From: VAZQ01 sp963841105
Lineage (GTDB): Bacteria > Pseudomonadota > Alphaproteobacteria > Rhizobiales > Xanthobacteraceae
Assembly (NCBI GenBank): GCA_963841105.1
Contig: CAWJCB010000030.1
Location: 124,001 to 188,000 of the forward strand
Reading direction: 5' to 3'
Length of the DNA: 64,000 bases
The position numbers and the translations under genes were made by a program. Below, piece by piece: positions 26,155-35,572 of the stretch (the stretch's first letter is position 1; each line of letters opens with the position of its first letter). The notes under the pieces are model-generated. The model searched no databases. It worked only from the letters and a program-made list of their open reading frames with translations, and had not been told where the DNA came from.

Positions 26155-26483
26155 CCGAGCCGGCCAGCGTGGACGACCTTCCCCCATCCGCGCCCGTTCG
26201 GCCCGGCGATGCGGCCGTCATTCGCGAGCTTAAAATCTGCAACAAGAAGGGTCTGCACGCGCGCGCCTCTGCCAAGTTTGTGCAGACGGTGGAGAAGTTC
26301 GACGCCGACGTAAAGGTTACGCGTGGCCAGGAAGCGGTCGGCGGCACCTCGATCATGGGCCTGATGATGCTCGCCGCCGGTCCTGGCACGACTATTACCG
26401 TGGAGGCGACCGGACGTGAGGCCAATGAGGTGATCGAGGCGCTTGCTGCGCTGGTGAGCGGCCGCTTCACCGAGCACGAGTGA
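26151..26483 (+). CDS. ptsH: Phosphocarrier protein HPr
   Basis: 110 residues from the ATG at 26151, with a non-conserved N-terminal extension of about 25 residues, then the HPr fold: catalytic His36 in KKGLHARASAKF and the regulatory Ser region GGTSIMGLMML, target of the HprK encoded upstream. It passes phosphate from EI to EIIA proteins. Translationally coupled to the EIIA gene. Confidence 0.94.
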   Translation: MTEPASVDDLPPSAPVRPGDAAVIRELKICNKKGLHARASAKFVQTVEKFDADVKVTRGQEAVGGTSIMGLMMLAAGPGTTITVEATGREANEVIEALAALVSGRFTEHE

Positions 26484-26493
26484 CACTCGCTGT

Positions 26494-27140
26494 TCACGCC
26501 GCGTGCTGCGCGAGGATCTTTGCCGCGAGCTTGAGGTCGGCGACGAAGCTGCGGCGCTCGCGCTCCTTGTCGGCATGATCCTGGATGCGCAGCAGAAACG
26601 ACGGGTGAATGGTGACGAAGGCCGCGGTGCCGTCCGGCAGCTGCAATGACCGGCCGCGCGCTTTGGTGATCGTCACCACCCGGCCCAAGCAGGCTACGCG
26701 CGGCGGTGGCGCCCAGCGCCACGATGGCTGCCGGTTTGATGAGGCTCCGCTCCATGTCGAGCCACACCTTGCAGCGCTCGATCTCATGGTTGTTCGGCCG
26801 CTTGTGCAGGCGCCGTTTGCCGCGCAGCTCATGTTTGAAGTGCTTCACCGCATTGGTCACAAAGACTTCGGCGCGAGCAATCCCGGCTTCCGCGAGCGCC
26901 TCGTCAAGCACGCGTCCGGCGGGACCAACGAAAGGCTTGCCCGCGATGTCTTCCTTGTCGCCGGGCTGCTCGCCGACCAGCATCAGATGCGCCTGCCGCC
27001 GCCCCTCCCCCGGCACCGCCTGAGTTCGCGTCGCGATAGAGTGGGCATCGCGTGCACGCGTGCTCGGCCGCCGCCAAGTCACGCAAAGAGGTGATGATCA
27101 GCTCGGGCGCTTCCAGATCGAGCGAGCGCTGTTCAGGCAT
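26494..27140 (-). pseudogene. udgX: UdgX-type uracil-DNA glycosylase, two one-base frameshifts
   Basis: Three frames joined give about 215 residues: Fe-S cysteines (HACTRCPLYRDA), then VPGEGRRQAHLMLVGEQPGD and KEDIAGKPFVGPAGRVLDEA, a KHFKHELRGKRRLHKRPNN loop, and VTIHPSFLLR. The motif GEQPGD and the KRRLH insertion are marks of UdgX, in which the His of that loop (KRRIH in Mycobacterium smegmatis) forms a covalent bond to the abasic sugar after uracil removal. The frames join on removing one base near 27025 (GCG[A]ACT) and one near 26685 (GG[G]CC). No stop or missing motif otherwise. Convergent with HPr, divergent from ahcY. Confidence 0.82.
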
Positions 27141-27182
27141 GGGTAATCAACGCTCAGACGAGGGCGCAGTTCGGCGCCCTGC

Positions 27183-27202
27183 ACATAAAGCAATCTTTAT
27201 GT
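27183..27202. promoter_or_regulatory. Palindrome ACATAAAG-CAAT-CTTTATGT upstream of ahcY
   Basis: Perfect 8-bp arms around a 4-bp spacer, 87 bases before the ahcY start and about 43 bases before the udgX start on the other strand. ArsR-type regulators of methionine/SAH metabolism (SahR) use AT-rich palindromes in front of ahcY in Proteobacteria, so it is a candidate operator. The exact SahR consensus for this group was not available for comparison. Confidence 0.45.
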
Positions 27203-27288
27203 CTTCGTTGCGAGGGAGTATCAGCCTTGCTATAGCCCGGCGCCACCGCGCAAGCACCAGCGTCCTCTCCGCTCCTTGAGGAATTGTC

Positions 27289-28731
<1,443 letters not shown>

Positions 28732-29016
28732 AAGTCACGGGTGCGGGGGCACGGGGTCACGCTCGCCGCGCTGCGTTCCGCCATCGGCTCGTTCCGGGAG
28801 AGAGTGCGGGTGATTGCCCGCGCCGGCGTTCTCGGGCGACTGATGCATTTGGCGCCCGTCGCAGCTCACTACGCTTACCGCGGCGATCATCGAAGCTCCG
28901 CTGTTAAGCGATCGACCAGTCTTCGCACTCGAGTATCTACGCGCCCGAGCCTTGGACTACGATTTGATATCGGTCTGTTGGAGCCGCTCACCACAACCTC
29001 TCCCCTGCCGGGTCGC

Positions 29017-30917
29017 TTATGTGGGTCTGGCATGATTTTCGATCTTAGCTCCGCAATATCCTCGGCAACCTTCGATAGGACCCTCGGCCTTGATTTGAGA
29101 TTCGAGTTGCCCACAGCGGGCGCAGGGAATGTAGAAATTTCGCTCTTCCATTTGACGCTTGGTCGCGTCTTGTCTTCGCGTATCAAAATACCCTGAGAGC
29201 CAACTTGCCACTAAATCCCCGGGAACGAGTTTCCAGAGGTCACTTTGCTTAATTTCATCGTCCTGATGGACAGCGATATTCGACCTTTGAAACATATTGC
29301 TCGCGTGAAAGTTATTTGTTTCTCCTGTACGCTGCCCGGACGGCGAGATACCTGTGTCGACTTTCTCGCCTCCTGGATCCTCGCTTCGAGGGAGCGCCAA
29401 GCCAAATTCGAGATCGTGAAACTCTGTAGTCGTCGCATCCTGACGACCGGTGGAGCGGAGAGTTACACGGGCCACATAATCAGGATCGATCTGAAGATGA
29501 CATTCTATTCGTTCGATCAGAGGTTGGGCCTCTGGATCAACCTGAACTTTCGCAACGCAAAGAGCCCTCCGTGGGTCGCTGGGCGCGCTTTGTCCAATCC
29601 TGACGGGTTTAGCCACTTCCACGACTGCGAGACCTTCGCGAGGATCCGTGCAAAAGAGCCGTGTATTGGTAACGTTCTGGGTTTCGTTCTCTAATGGCAG
29701 CTGCCAGCCAGCATCGACCAGCGGATAGTAGGTGCCGCGACCAGACGTATCGGCGACGAGAACGATGGGTTTAGAGAGAGTCAGACGTAACCCATCGTTT
29801 GCAATCCAAGCCGCGCCTTCAGCGATGATCCTGTCGCCATTGGGCAGACGAGGTACACGACCGAGAAACCGTTCAGTAAGGCCATCGCGGATCGTAGGCA
29901 TGTTCACCATGCCACCCGTAGCGAGGCAGAGTTCGATGTCCTGATACGAAAGACGGGCCTGTTCAAGAATCTCATCGATCCTCGCTAAGCCGCGAGCGAC
30001 AATGCTCGAGCTCTCCTTATCGAGCTCTGCCTTCGTTACTGTGTTTACCAAATTGCGAGCTGCGCCATCGACCTTCAAAAAGTTTCGAATGATGACATCT
30101 TCGCTCTCTGTGTGAGGCACGGACAAGTTAATCTTCACAACCTCGCACTGGTGCAAGAGCTTTGCGGCCATGCCCGGCTGTTCCAACGCTGAGACGTTTT
30201 CCAGGCCGTGAGCCGCGGCATGCTTGGCGCGCAAGAGATTTCTCAGACGCTCGTCAAATCGGTCGCCGCCCACCTCGTTGTCGCCAAGGTTCACAACCTG
30301 CATGATCGACCCGCCCTGGATCCGGCAGAGCGTGAGGTCGAGGGTGCCGCCACCCCAGTCAAACACCAACACCGAACGGCCCTCCAGTCGAGCAAGTTCT
30401 CGGCCAATATCTTCCTGAGATTCTTAGATACGCGTAGAGGGCAGCTGCTGGCTCATGAACGAACTGCGCCACGCTGATACCAGCTTTCCGGGCCGCCTGG
30501 CGTAACGCTCGTCGTTCTGATCCCCCAAAATCAACGGGAATTGTCATTACAGCGCGATCCAGCTTGCGTCCTGGCGCGCGATCTCGGGGTAGAGCCGCAT
30601 CATTCTTGAGATGCTTCAGTACTGCGGCGACGGCATCCGTGGGGTCGATCGGCCGGCCATCCACAAAAATCGGACCTTCGCGGCGCAACTTCATTTTCGG
30701 GGATCTTTACGAAGCCCGGCGGAGCACCGATTTCCGTCAAGTCCATGTTTTCTCTGGCCTCTCGACCAACAACCACGTCACCTCCTCGATACCAAATAAC
30801 TGATGGATGCGGTCTACGAGTGGCCTGATCAATCAGTGACAATGCGCGATCGCCAATGACAATCGCCGCCAGGCTATTGGTCGTCCCGAAGTCCACACCA
30901 AACACGGATCCCGTCAC
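29017..30917 (-). pseudogene. Divergent Hsp70-like ATPase with C-terminal zinc ribbon, two one-base frameshifts
   Basis: Starting at the GTG at 30917 (overlapping the previous stop), three frames give about 632 residues. The actin/Hsp70 ATPase motifs are present: phosphate-1 FGVDFGTTNSL (residues 6-16), phosphate-2 VFDWGGGTLDL (about 183-193; DLGGGT in DnaK) and adenosine ATGGMVNMPT (about 330-340). The last part is a beta-rich domain unlike DnaK's peptide-binding domain, ending with CARC...CRGYC, a CX2C-X14-CX3C zinc ribbon. Frames rejoin on removing one base near 30700 (ATC CC[C]G) and one near 30415 (TCA[G]GAA). Last gene of a five-gene overlapping operon. Client or partner unknown; not the housekeeping DnaK. 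Confidence 0.75.
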
Positions 30918-31163
30918 TGTTTTGCCCCACCAATGATGGAAAGGACCGCTTTCAAGCGCTTCAGCGCGATGTGAGGAGCCGGAGGCTCTATCTCTAGAGC
31001 GTCGACCGCGTCCGAGAGCAAAGGCACGACGCGTTCGCGAAGCAGGAACTCGTTGTTCAGCCTTGATTTCTGAGAGGTCATGACCCCAATGTTGTCGCTC
31101 AGCTTCAAACTGAGATTTGGTGGTGGCAAGAATTTTCGATTTACTGGAAAGTTCATCATTCAT
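30914..31163 (-). pseudogene. Small coiled-coil protein of the Hsp70 operon, one-base frameshift
   Basis: From the ATG at 31163 (inside the end of the preceding gene) the frame reads MNDELSSKSKILATTKSQFE and on through EAERQHWGHDLSEIKAE, a clear coiled coil. It then continues in the next frame as NEFLLRERVVPLLSDAVDAL and a terminal helix LKAVLSIIGGAKQ, if one base is removed near 31063. The restored protein is about 82 residues. Size, helical nature and position before an Hsp70 suggest a GrpE-like or adaptor role, but no GrpE signature is visible. An alternative unshifted frame from 31159 has a proline-rich, unlikely start. Stop overlaps the Hsp70 GTG. Confidence 0.5.
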
Positions 31164-31929
31164 GGACGCGAATGTCGATCGTAAGCTGTCGATTTCGCCC
31201 ACTGAAATCGGTAAGTTGCTGTCGTAGGCCAGCGGCAATTCTTCTCTCAGCATCGCGTTCTCGTTGAGCACCGTCTACAATCGTTTGTGCGAGCCCAGCC
31301 ATTGCGACAGCTTGCCTGAACTCTGTCCATCGCCCGTGCTGGAGCGACCTAATGGCTGTCCGTGTTGCGTCTGATTGCTTCTTGAAGAGAGTTGGTTGGA
31401 TCTTTTCGGCGATCAACCAAGGGTCCAGCGAACGCTTTTCGGCGAGCCAGCGGATTCCAATGCGTAGCCAGTTTTCGGCCTTTTTTCTCTCTGGCTTTTC
31501 TTTAGAGACCAGACGTGGCGCGAGAGGGTCGGTAATCTCCTTGAGTATCTGAACCGCATCATGGCCCAGTGGATTGAAATCTCCGCCAATCGCTGCTTTT
31601 AACCGCTCTTGGGCGACCCTCCATATCCAGCGATCCACCACCTCTGGCAAAGTCGGCTGAGACATGAGCGCCCATAGACGTTCTGCATCCGGGTCGTTCT
31701 TGTCCATCGTCTCGAATGCTTGCGCTTCGTCGCTTTGGGTGAATTGCTTTATCTTTGCAATTTTGAGAGCCTTGAAAAATGCAGATGGAGATATTTTTGA
31801 CGCTCCAAAATAGGCAGAGATGGTTGGAGCAATCTCCTGCTTCACCGGCGTCACAGTTTTAGGCTTTACCCCGGCTTCGCCTAATGGGGCGGTTGGCTTC
31901 TCATTTTGATCTGTAGGAGTTTGGCTCAC
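31156..31929 (-). CDS. Helical protein of the Hsp70 operon, unknown function
   Basis: GTG start at 31929, overlapping the stop of the preceding gene (GTGA), gives 257 residues. After a Pro/Lys-rich N-terminal tail (about 40 residues) the protein is mostly helical and rich in Trp, Arg and Lys (PEVVDRWIWRVAQERLKAA, RIGIRWLAEKRSLDPWLI), ending in a likely coiled coil (GAQRERDAERRIAAGLRQQL). No domain is recognised. Translational coupling on both sides implies that it works with its neighbours. Confidence 0.7.
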   Translation of the reverse strand: MSQTPTDQNEKPTAPLGEAGVKPKTVTPVKQEIAPTISAYFGASKISPSAFFKALKIAKIKQFTQSDEAQAFETMDKNDPDAERLWALMSQPTLPEVVDRWIWRVAQERLKAAIGGDFNPLGHDAVQILKEITDPLAPRLVSKEKPERKKAENWLRIGIRWLAEKRSLDPWLIAEKIQPTLFKKQSDATRTAIRSLQHGRWTEFRQAVAMAGLAQTIVDGAQRERDAERRIAAGLRQQLTDFSGRNRQLTIDIRVHE

Positions 31930-32153
31930 TGCGTCACCGTCTCGAGGTATGGTTCTGCCCAGGACTTGAAGGGATATGTCGCCGATATCTGCCTGAGAGG
32001 TTCGATTGCCTTGTCCTTGGCACCCAGACGCCACGCGGCTATCGCCCATATCGCCAGTGCTTTCTGCCGATCCATCGCGTCAAGAACATCGGATTTGCTA
32101 ATTTGTCGGCATTCATCGTTGACAATAGGGCTCCAACGTTCTTGTTGAGACAT
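31926..32153 (-). CDS. Small protein of the Hsp70 operon, unknown function
   Basis: The 75-residue frame (MSQQERWSPIVNDECRQISK..., then DRQKALAIWAIAAWRLGAKD and KAIEPLRQISATYPF) begins 8 bases after the stop of the first gene and ends overlapping the next GTG. The pattern AIWAIAAWRLGAKDKAIEPL resembles a single TPR-like helical hairpin. No family recognised. Fusing it to the upstream gene would need a shift in the opposite direction to every other lesion in the window, so it is treated as separate. Confidence 0.6.
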   Translation of the reverse strand: MSQQERWSPIVNDECRQISKSDVLDAMDRQKALAIWAIAAWRLGAKDKAIEPLRQISATYPFKSWAEPYLETVTQ

Positions 32154-32161
32154 CCGGACGG

Positions 32162-33076
32162 CTAAGTCGAGTATTTGCCCCGTGCCATGATCGACAGGCA
32201 GATCTTGCGGCGCATGCTCGCCGGCCCCGGCCCAGGCGGAAGGTCCTTTATTTCGGGAGCCTTCAGCAACGCGTTCGCCAAGTCCAGCTCCCAATATCCC
32301 GTCGGTGCTCCCGTCTTCGAAAAGTCGTTCAGTGCAAAACGGACCACCTCTGAGATCAGTCGTGAAAACGGCCGTTTAAAGTCAGAAAGTACCTGAAGTG
32401 CGGATCCGTAGCTCTCCCGATACCGCGAAAATGGGGTCGTCAAGTGCTCGGATGTGGGGCGCTCCTTTAGCAGTACCCCTAAGCCAAAGTTGGCTAGACC
32501 GTCTGCGTAATCGCTGCCTACTCCACGACATCGCGGGTCGTTTAGGAATTTGTCGATCGATGCCCTGGTCAATGTCGTGGACATGATCTTGTCAGAAAAT
32601 GCGAGTTCCACGTGTTTGAGTTCATCGTCGTCAGCTATGCGAAAGGAAATCTCGTATGATGTCGAAACTGGCGTTGCTTTGATCTGCGACGCGTTTGTGA
32701 GTGTGAGCGACACATCACCCTGCTTAATCCTTGAGAGTACGTCGGCAAGCTTCCTTATCGGGATAGAGGTGCGCGCACCACCGTCTATCTCGATTTCGGC
32801 AGTGGTCACGTTGGCGAGGACAAAATTTCTGGCAGATTTAATCACGCGGACTATGCTGGTCTGCGTCGGCTCCTTATCACCAAGTAGGAGTATTGGCCGC
32901 GCCACGTGGTGACTGGCTGAAACATGGTGCTGCAATCGGCGTCTCGTTTCTAGAACAACATCACAAAAAGGACATCGAAAGGATGGAGGCCGCGGAGGGC
33001 CTGGATTGGGAACACGCTCCGTTCCTTCCAGGAAGGCTTCCCAGTCACCCTCTCGTATCCATCCAACTGTTGGCAT
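32162..33076 (-). CDS. C2H2 zinc-finger-like protein heading the Hsp70 operon
   Basis: 304 residues. Near the N-terminus Cys35-X2-Cys38 followed by His50/51 and His56/57 (CPFCDVVLETRRRLQHHVSASHH would span 23 residues; key residues are the two Cys and the His pairs) forms a C2H2-type finger, rare in bacteria. The rest is a beta-rich middle (TSYEISFRIADDDELKHVEL) and a helical C-terminal half with no recognised domain. It is the first gene of five on the minus strand; a promoter should lie in 33077-33130, where CTAACTATACGATG gives a plausible -10 region. Probably the recognition or adaptor part of the system, by inference from the finger only. Confidence 0.7.
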   Translation of the reverse strand: MPTVGWIREGDWEAFLEGTERVPNPGPPRPPSFRCPFCDVVLETRRRLQHHVSASHHVARPILLLGDKEPTQTSIVRVIKSARNFVLANVTTAEIEIDGGARTSIPIRKLADVLSRIKQGDVSLTLTNASQIKATPVSTSYEISFRIADDDELKHVELAFSDKIMSTTLTRASIDKFLNDPRCRGVGSDYADGLANFGLGVLLKERPTSEHLTTPFSRYRESYGSALQVLSDFKRPFSRLISEVVRFALNDFSKTGAPTGYWELDLANALLKAPEIKDLPPGPGPASMRRKICLSIMARGKYST

Positions 33077-33239
33077 TATGCGAAAACCTGCCTCGGACGA
33101 ATGACCCGACTTACATCGTATAGTTAGAGCGGCCCAGTGGGGAATGGGCGACCACCTAGCTGCTAGCGGATTGCCTTCGTGTTGTTGGCCTTCTGAACCT
33201 TCTGGAGCTTCATGGAAGGTGCGTTGCCGGCCTCATTTG

Positions 33240-33460
33240 GCCGGTGGAAGTTTCTGGAACAGATCGACACAGCTATGTCCATCGGATGAAATGGCGCGCA
33301 ATCCGCGAGAGGATCGTCAGGTCATACCGACGGGCCTTTGCGGCGATGGCGATGTCGGCAAAGCCCGGAGAGTGACCGCGTCCCCGCCCCGATCGGCCAG
33401 GGTACCCGCAGTCTCACGTCGAGCTGTCGAAGGCCAGCACGCGATCTCCATAGAGATGCA
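33240..33460 (-). pseudogene. Degenerate VapC-type PIN-domain toxin remnant
   Basis: On the minus strand LYGDRVLAFDSST runs into a stop, then ETAGTLADRGGDAVT in a second frame, GFADIAIAAKARRYDLTILS and RIARHFIRW in a third, then MDIAVSI. In order these match the C-terminal half of VapC toxins (YGDRVLAFD, AGxLADR, GFADIAIAATA, LTILTRNxRHF, V-D-P). Several lesions are present, so it is a dead gene. The rest of 33077-33536 has no supported gene; no antitoxin partner survives. It lies directly downstream of an intact VapBC pair. Confidence 0.65.
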
Positions 33461-33536
33461 GCCGGTTTGCAGCCAAGCTGACAGATCAGAGGCCTTCCGT
33501 TCAGGCTCCTTCGCGCGTGGCCAGAAGTCATGACCT

Positions 33537-33902
33537 TCACAGCTTGTAAGGAGCGCGGATTCCAGGATCGCCATCAGGAAAATCCTTGGTGTTGCGAGTG
33601 ACGAGAAGCATGGCGTGCACCTGCGCCGTCGCCCAGATCACCGCGTCAGGCAATTTGATCCGATGGCTTTGACGAAGGCCGACAGCGCGCTCCGCAATCT
33701 GCTCGTTGACAATTAGAATGTCGAAGCCTCTCAGAAAACTTCGCGTTGCAGCTTCGAGATCGCCGCTGGCGCCGACCATGACCTCCATCCAGCTGATGAT
33801 GCTGATTGCCTTTTCCGGATAGCGTTGAAGCTCGGTTCTGGCTTTTGGAACAGCATTGAGGTAGTTGACCAGAATGTTGGTGTCGAACAGCGCCTTCACC
33901 AT
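33537..33902 (-). CDS. vapC: VapC-type PIN-domain ribonuclease toxin
   Basis: From the ATG at 33902: MVKALFDTNILVNYL with the first catalytic Asp, WMEVMVGA with the conserved Glu, LPDAVIWATAQVH with the third acidic residue and TRNTKDF with the fourth. About 121 residues, normal for VapC, which cuts tRNA or rRNA in a metal-dependent way. It overlaps its antitoxin gene by a few bases. Catalytic residues are all present. Confidence 0.88.
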   Translation of the reverse strand: MVKALFDTNILVNYLNAVPKARTELQRYPEKAISIISWMEVMVGASGDLEAATRSFLRGFDILIVNEQIAERAVGLRQSHRIKLPDAVIWATAQVHAMLLVTRNTKDFPDGDPGIRAPYKL

Positions 33903-34111
33903 TCGCGGCGCACCTTTTCCTGATACACCAGACCGTCTACTTTGCGCTTGCCCCACAGGCCGAACGAATCGCCTTCGTATTTCTTGCGTCGTCTGGCGAG
34001 ATAGTCGTCGATGGCTTCGCGAATCAGTGCGGCACGAGATCGCTTCTCTTCTTTCGACAGTGCGTCCAGCTCCCGGATCTGGATATCACCGACCTCAACC
34101 AAAGTCCGCAT
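33896..34111 (-). CDS. vapB: Ribbon-helix-helix antitoxin (VapB-type)
   Basis: The ATG at 34111, with GGAGGA upstream, gives 71 residues: TLVEVGDIQIRELDALSKEE, then SRAALIREAIDDYLARR, a ribbon-helix-helix DNA-binding fold, and a C-terminal toxin-binding tail containing GLWGKRKVDGLVYQEKVR. Such antitoxins bind an operator in front of the operon; a strong palindrome lies just upstream. Starting further up (34141) would place coding sequence in that palindrome. Confidence 0.85.
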   Translation of the reverse strand: MRTLVEVGDIQIRELDALSKEEKRSRAALIREAIDDYLARRRKKYEGDSFGLWGKRKVDGLVYQEKVRREW

Positions 34112-34122
34112 CGCGTCCTCCA

Positions 34123-34150
34123 TGATATATGATATTGTCAATATATATCA
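34123..34150. promoter_or_regulatory. AT-rich palindromic operator of vapBC
   Basis: TGATATAT at the left and ATATATCA at the right enclose a second perfect palindrome ATATTG-T-CAATAT (34132-34144). Position just upstream of the vapB start and AT content in a GC-rich region fit an overlapping promoter and autoregulatory operator. Confidence 0.6.
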
Positions 34151-34296
34151 TTAGGCCCTGACAACCAATCTTTTCGGGGCAGGCACCGGGTGCCGATAGC
34201 GCCTCACAGGCCTGCGATGCGCATGGGAGCACGGTTGCGCTTCCGCAGGTGAAGAGGCCTGACCCGCAGAGATCGAAGCTCGATCCGCTCGATCTG

Positions 34297-34821
34297 TTAC
34301 TTGCCGACCAGGGAGCGGACCGTTTCGATCGGCATCAGCATGACGCGCTCGCCGAGCGGGCAGCGAATAAACCCATGGCGCTCGTAAAAGCCTACGGCAG
34401 CCTCGTCTATCGCGTGGGCGATGACGCCGCGCGCTCCCGCGATCTCGGACCCTGCAAGACACCGTCGCAAAGCGTCCGCCAGGAGCGACGACCCAACGCC
34501 TCGGCCTCGCCACGCCGCATCGACGGCCAGGCGCCCAATCAGTAACAATGGCACCTGCTCGGGCATGCCGCGGCGAAGCTTCGCGGAAGGGAGCGCGTTG
34601 CGCTGTTCTAGCGCCGCTGAGACCGAGAAGTAGCCGACCACGCGATCCGGCTCGTCCCTTGTGCAGATCACATACGTCCGCGCGGAGAGCCCTTCGCTTG
34701 CGCGCGCCCGTTCGCGCAGCCATTGGTCCAGCGAGGCATGAACGCCGTTGGAGAACCGCGATGTATCGTGCCTGGAGGCAAGCGGCTCGGGAACGCAAAG
34801 TCGCGTTGACGCCGCGGTCAT
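34297..34821 (-). CDS. GNAT-family acetyltransferase toxin (TacT-type)
   Basis: 174 residues with the GNAT acetyl-CoA site (RLAVDAAWRGRGVGSSLLAD) and the C-terminal FYERHGFIRCPLGERVMLMP seen in tRNA-acetylating toxins of the TacT/AtaT type, which acetylate aminoacyl-tRNA and stop translation. The gene overlaps its DUF1778 antitoxin gene by four bases (ATGA), the standard arrangement. Active-site Tyr (FYERHGF) present. Target tRNA unknown. Confidence 0.87.
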   Translation of the reverse strand: MTAASTRLCVPEPLASRHDTSRFSNGVHASLDQWLRERARASEGLSARTYVICTRDEPDRVVGYFSVSAALEQRNALPSAKLRRGMPEQVPLLLIGRLAVDAAWRGRGVGSSLLADALRRCLAGSEIAGARGVIAHAIDEAAVGFYERHGFIRCPLGERVMLMPIETVRSLVGK

Positions 34822-35111
34822 GCCTCCCAGGGGGCCTTCCGGTTCAACCGGGCACGAGCCTTCGCTGACGGCTTCGGTGGGGAATCGAGCAAGGCGAGAA
34901 ATCGCGCGTGTGTGTCGTCGTCCAGGAAGAACGCGCGCTGATCGAGGATCGTCTCCTCAGCCTGCCGGCGGGCGCTCTCGAGCATGAACTCCGACAGCTT
35001 TTGCCCGCGCAATGCTGCTGCGCGATTGAGAATCGCTTTCGCTTCCGCGGAAGCGCGGATTTGGATCACGTCGTCCTTGCGTCGAGCGGGTGCGGGCATG
35101 GCCAGACTCAC
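34818..35111 (-). CDS. DUF1778 antitoxin (TacA-type)
   Basis: 97 residues: a ribbon-helix-helix start (DVIQIRASAEAKAILNRAAA), LRGQKLSEFMLESARRQAEE, and DQRAFFLDDDTHARFLALLD, the usual DUF1778 layout with a C-terminal segment that wraps around the GNAT toxin. It represses the operon, presumably through the palindrome at 35147-35165. First gene of the pair. Confidence 0.88.
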   Translation of the reverse strand: MSLAMPAPARRKDDVIQIRASAEAKAILNRAAALRGQKLSEFMLESARRQAEETILDQRAFFLDDDTHARFLALLDSPPKPSAKARARLNRKAPWEA

Positions 35112-35146
35112 TGATCAATCAGGGGAAAGGATGATGATCGGACACT

Positions 35147-35165
35147 GTACTGACATTGTCAATAC
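35147..35165. promoter_or_regulatory. Palindromic operator GTAcTGACATTGTCAaTAC of the DUF1778/GNAT module
   Basis: TGACA-T-TGTCA flanked by GTA and TAC forms a near-perfect inverted repeat 36 bases upstream of the antitoxin start. Ribbon-helix-helix antitoxins bind such sites. TTGTCA within it could also serve as a -35 element in the minus direction. Confidence 0.5.
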
Positions 35166-35262
35166 GAAACCAACCATCTCAGCCAGCTTCGTCTAAGCGG
35201 CATTCCGATGCGTAGGGTCTCGATTCTTCATAAACCCAGGTGCTTTCCACCCCTTTCCGTGC

Positions 35263-35274
35263 TTGTAGCTACAA
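35263..35274. promoter_or_regulatory. Palindrome TTGTAGCTACAA upstream of brnT
   Basis: A perfect 12-bp palindrome ending 19 bases before the brnT start, in an AT-rich stretch. BrnTA operons are repressed by BrnA with BrnT, so this is a candidate operator. Confidence 0.4.
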
Positions 35275-35293
35275 ATGTTGTTACTACATCAAT

Positions 35294-35572
35294 ATGGAGT
35301 TTGAGTGGGACGAGGCCAAGCGCGAGAGCAATCTGACCAAGCACGGCATTGATTTCCCGCTCGCAGAGAGGTTGTTCGACGGACGACCCGTCATCACCGC
35401 TCCCAGCGTTCAGGTTGACGAGGAGAGGTTCATTACTACGGGTGAGGTTGACGGCCGATTTGTTACGAGCATCTGGACTTGGCGTGGCGACGTGGTTCGT
35501 ATCATTTCGATAAGAAGGGCACGAGATGAAGAAGAAAAAAGGCATCGTGCGGCGCACGGCAATGCAGATTAG
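35294..35572 (+). CDS. brnT: BrnT-family ribonuclease toxin
   Basis: From MEFEWDEAKRESNLTKHGID to the RIISIRRARDEEEKR end, this 92-residue protein matches BrnT (DUF497), a RelE-fold ribonuclease whose catalytic surface includes the KHGxxF segment and the C-terminal RxARxxE. A longer frame starting at 35240 is not family-like. The gene overlaps brnA by 47 bases, as in other brnTA operons. Confidence 0.9.
   Translation: MEFEWDEAKRESNLTKHGIDFPLAERLFDGRPVITAPSVQVDEERFITTGEVDGRFVTSIWTWRGDVVRIISIRRARDEEEKRHRAAHGNAD

Noticed and set aside
28741..29196. Open frame of 151 codons on the plus strand after ahcY
   Set aside because: Its 3' part is antisense to the end of the Hsp70-like gene and the translation has no domain-like features.
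30914..31159. Unshifted 81-residue protein starting MMNFPVNRKFLPPP before the Hsp70 gene
   Set aside because: The alternative frame from 31163 gives a clean coiled coil for the first 36 residues, and the C-terminal half fits after a +1 correction, so the proline-rich start is unlikely to be used.
31926..32164. Fusion of the 304-residue zinc-finger gene with the following 75-residue gene by a frameshift
   Set aside because: Joining them would need a deletion-type shift, opposite to every other lesion; the second gene has its own ATG and the stop between them is normal.
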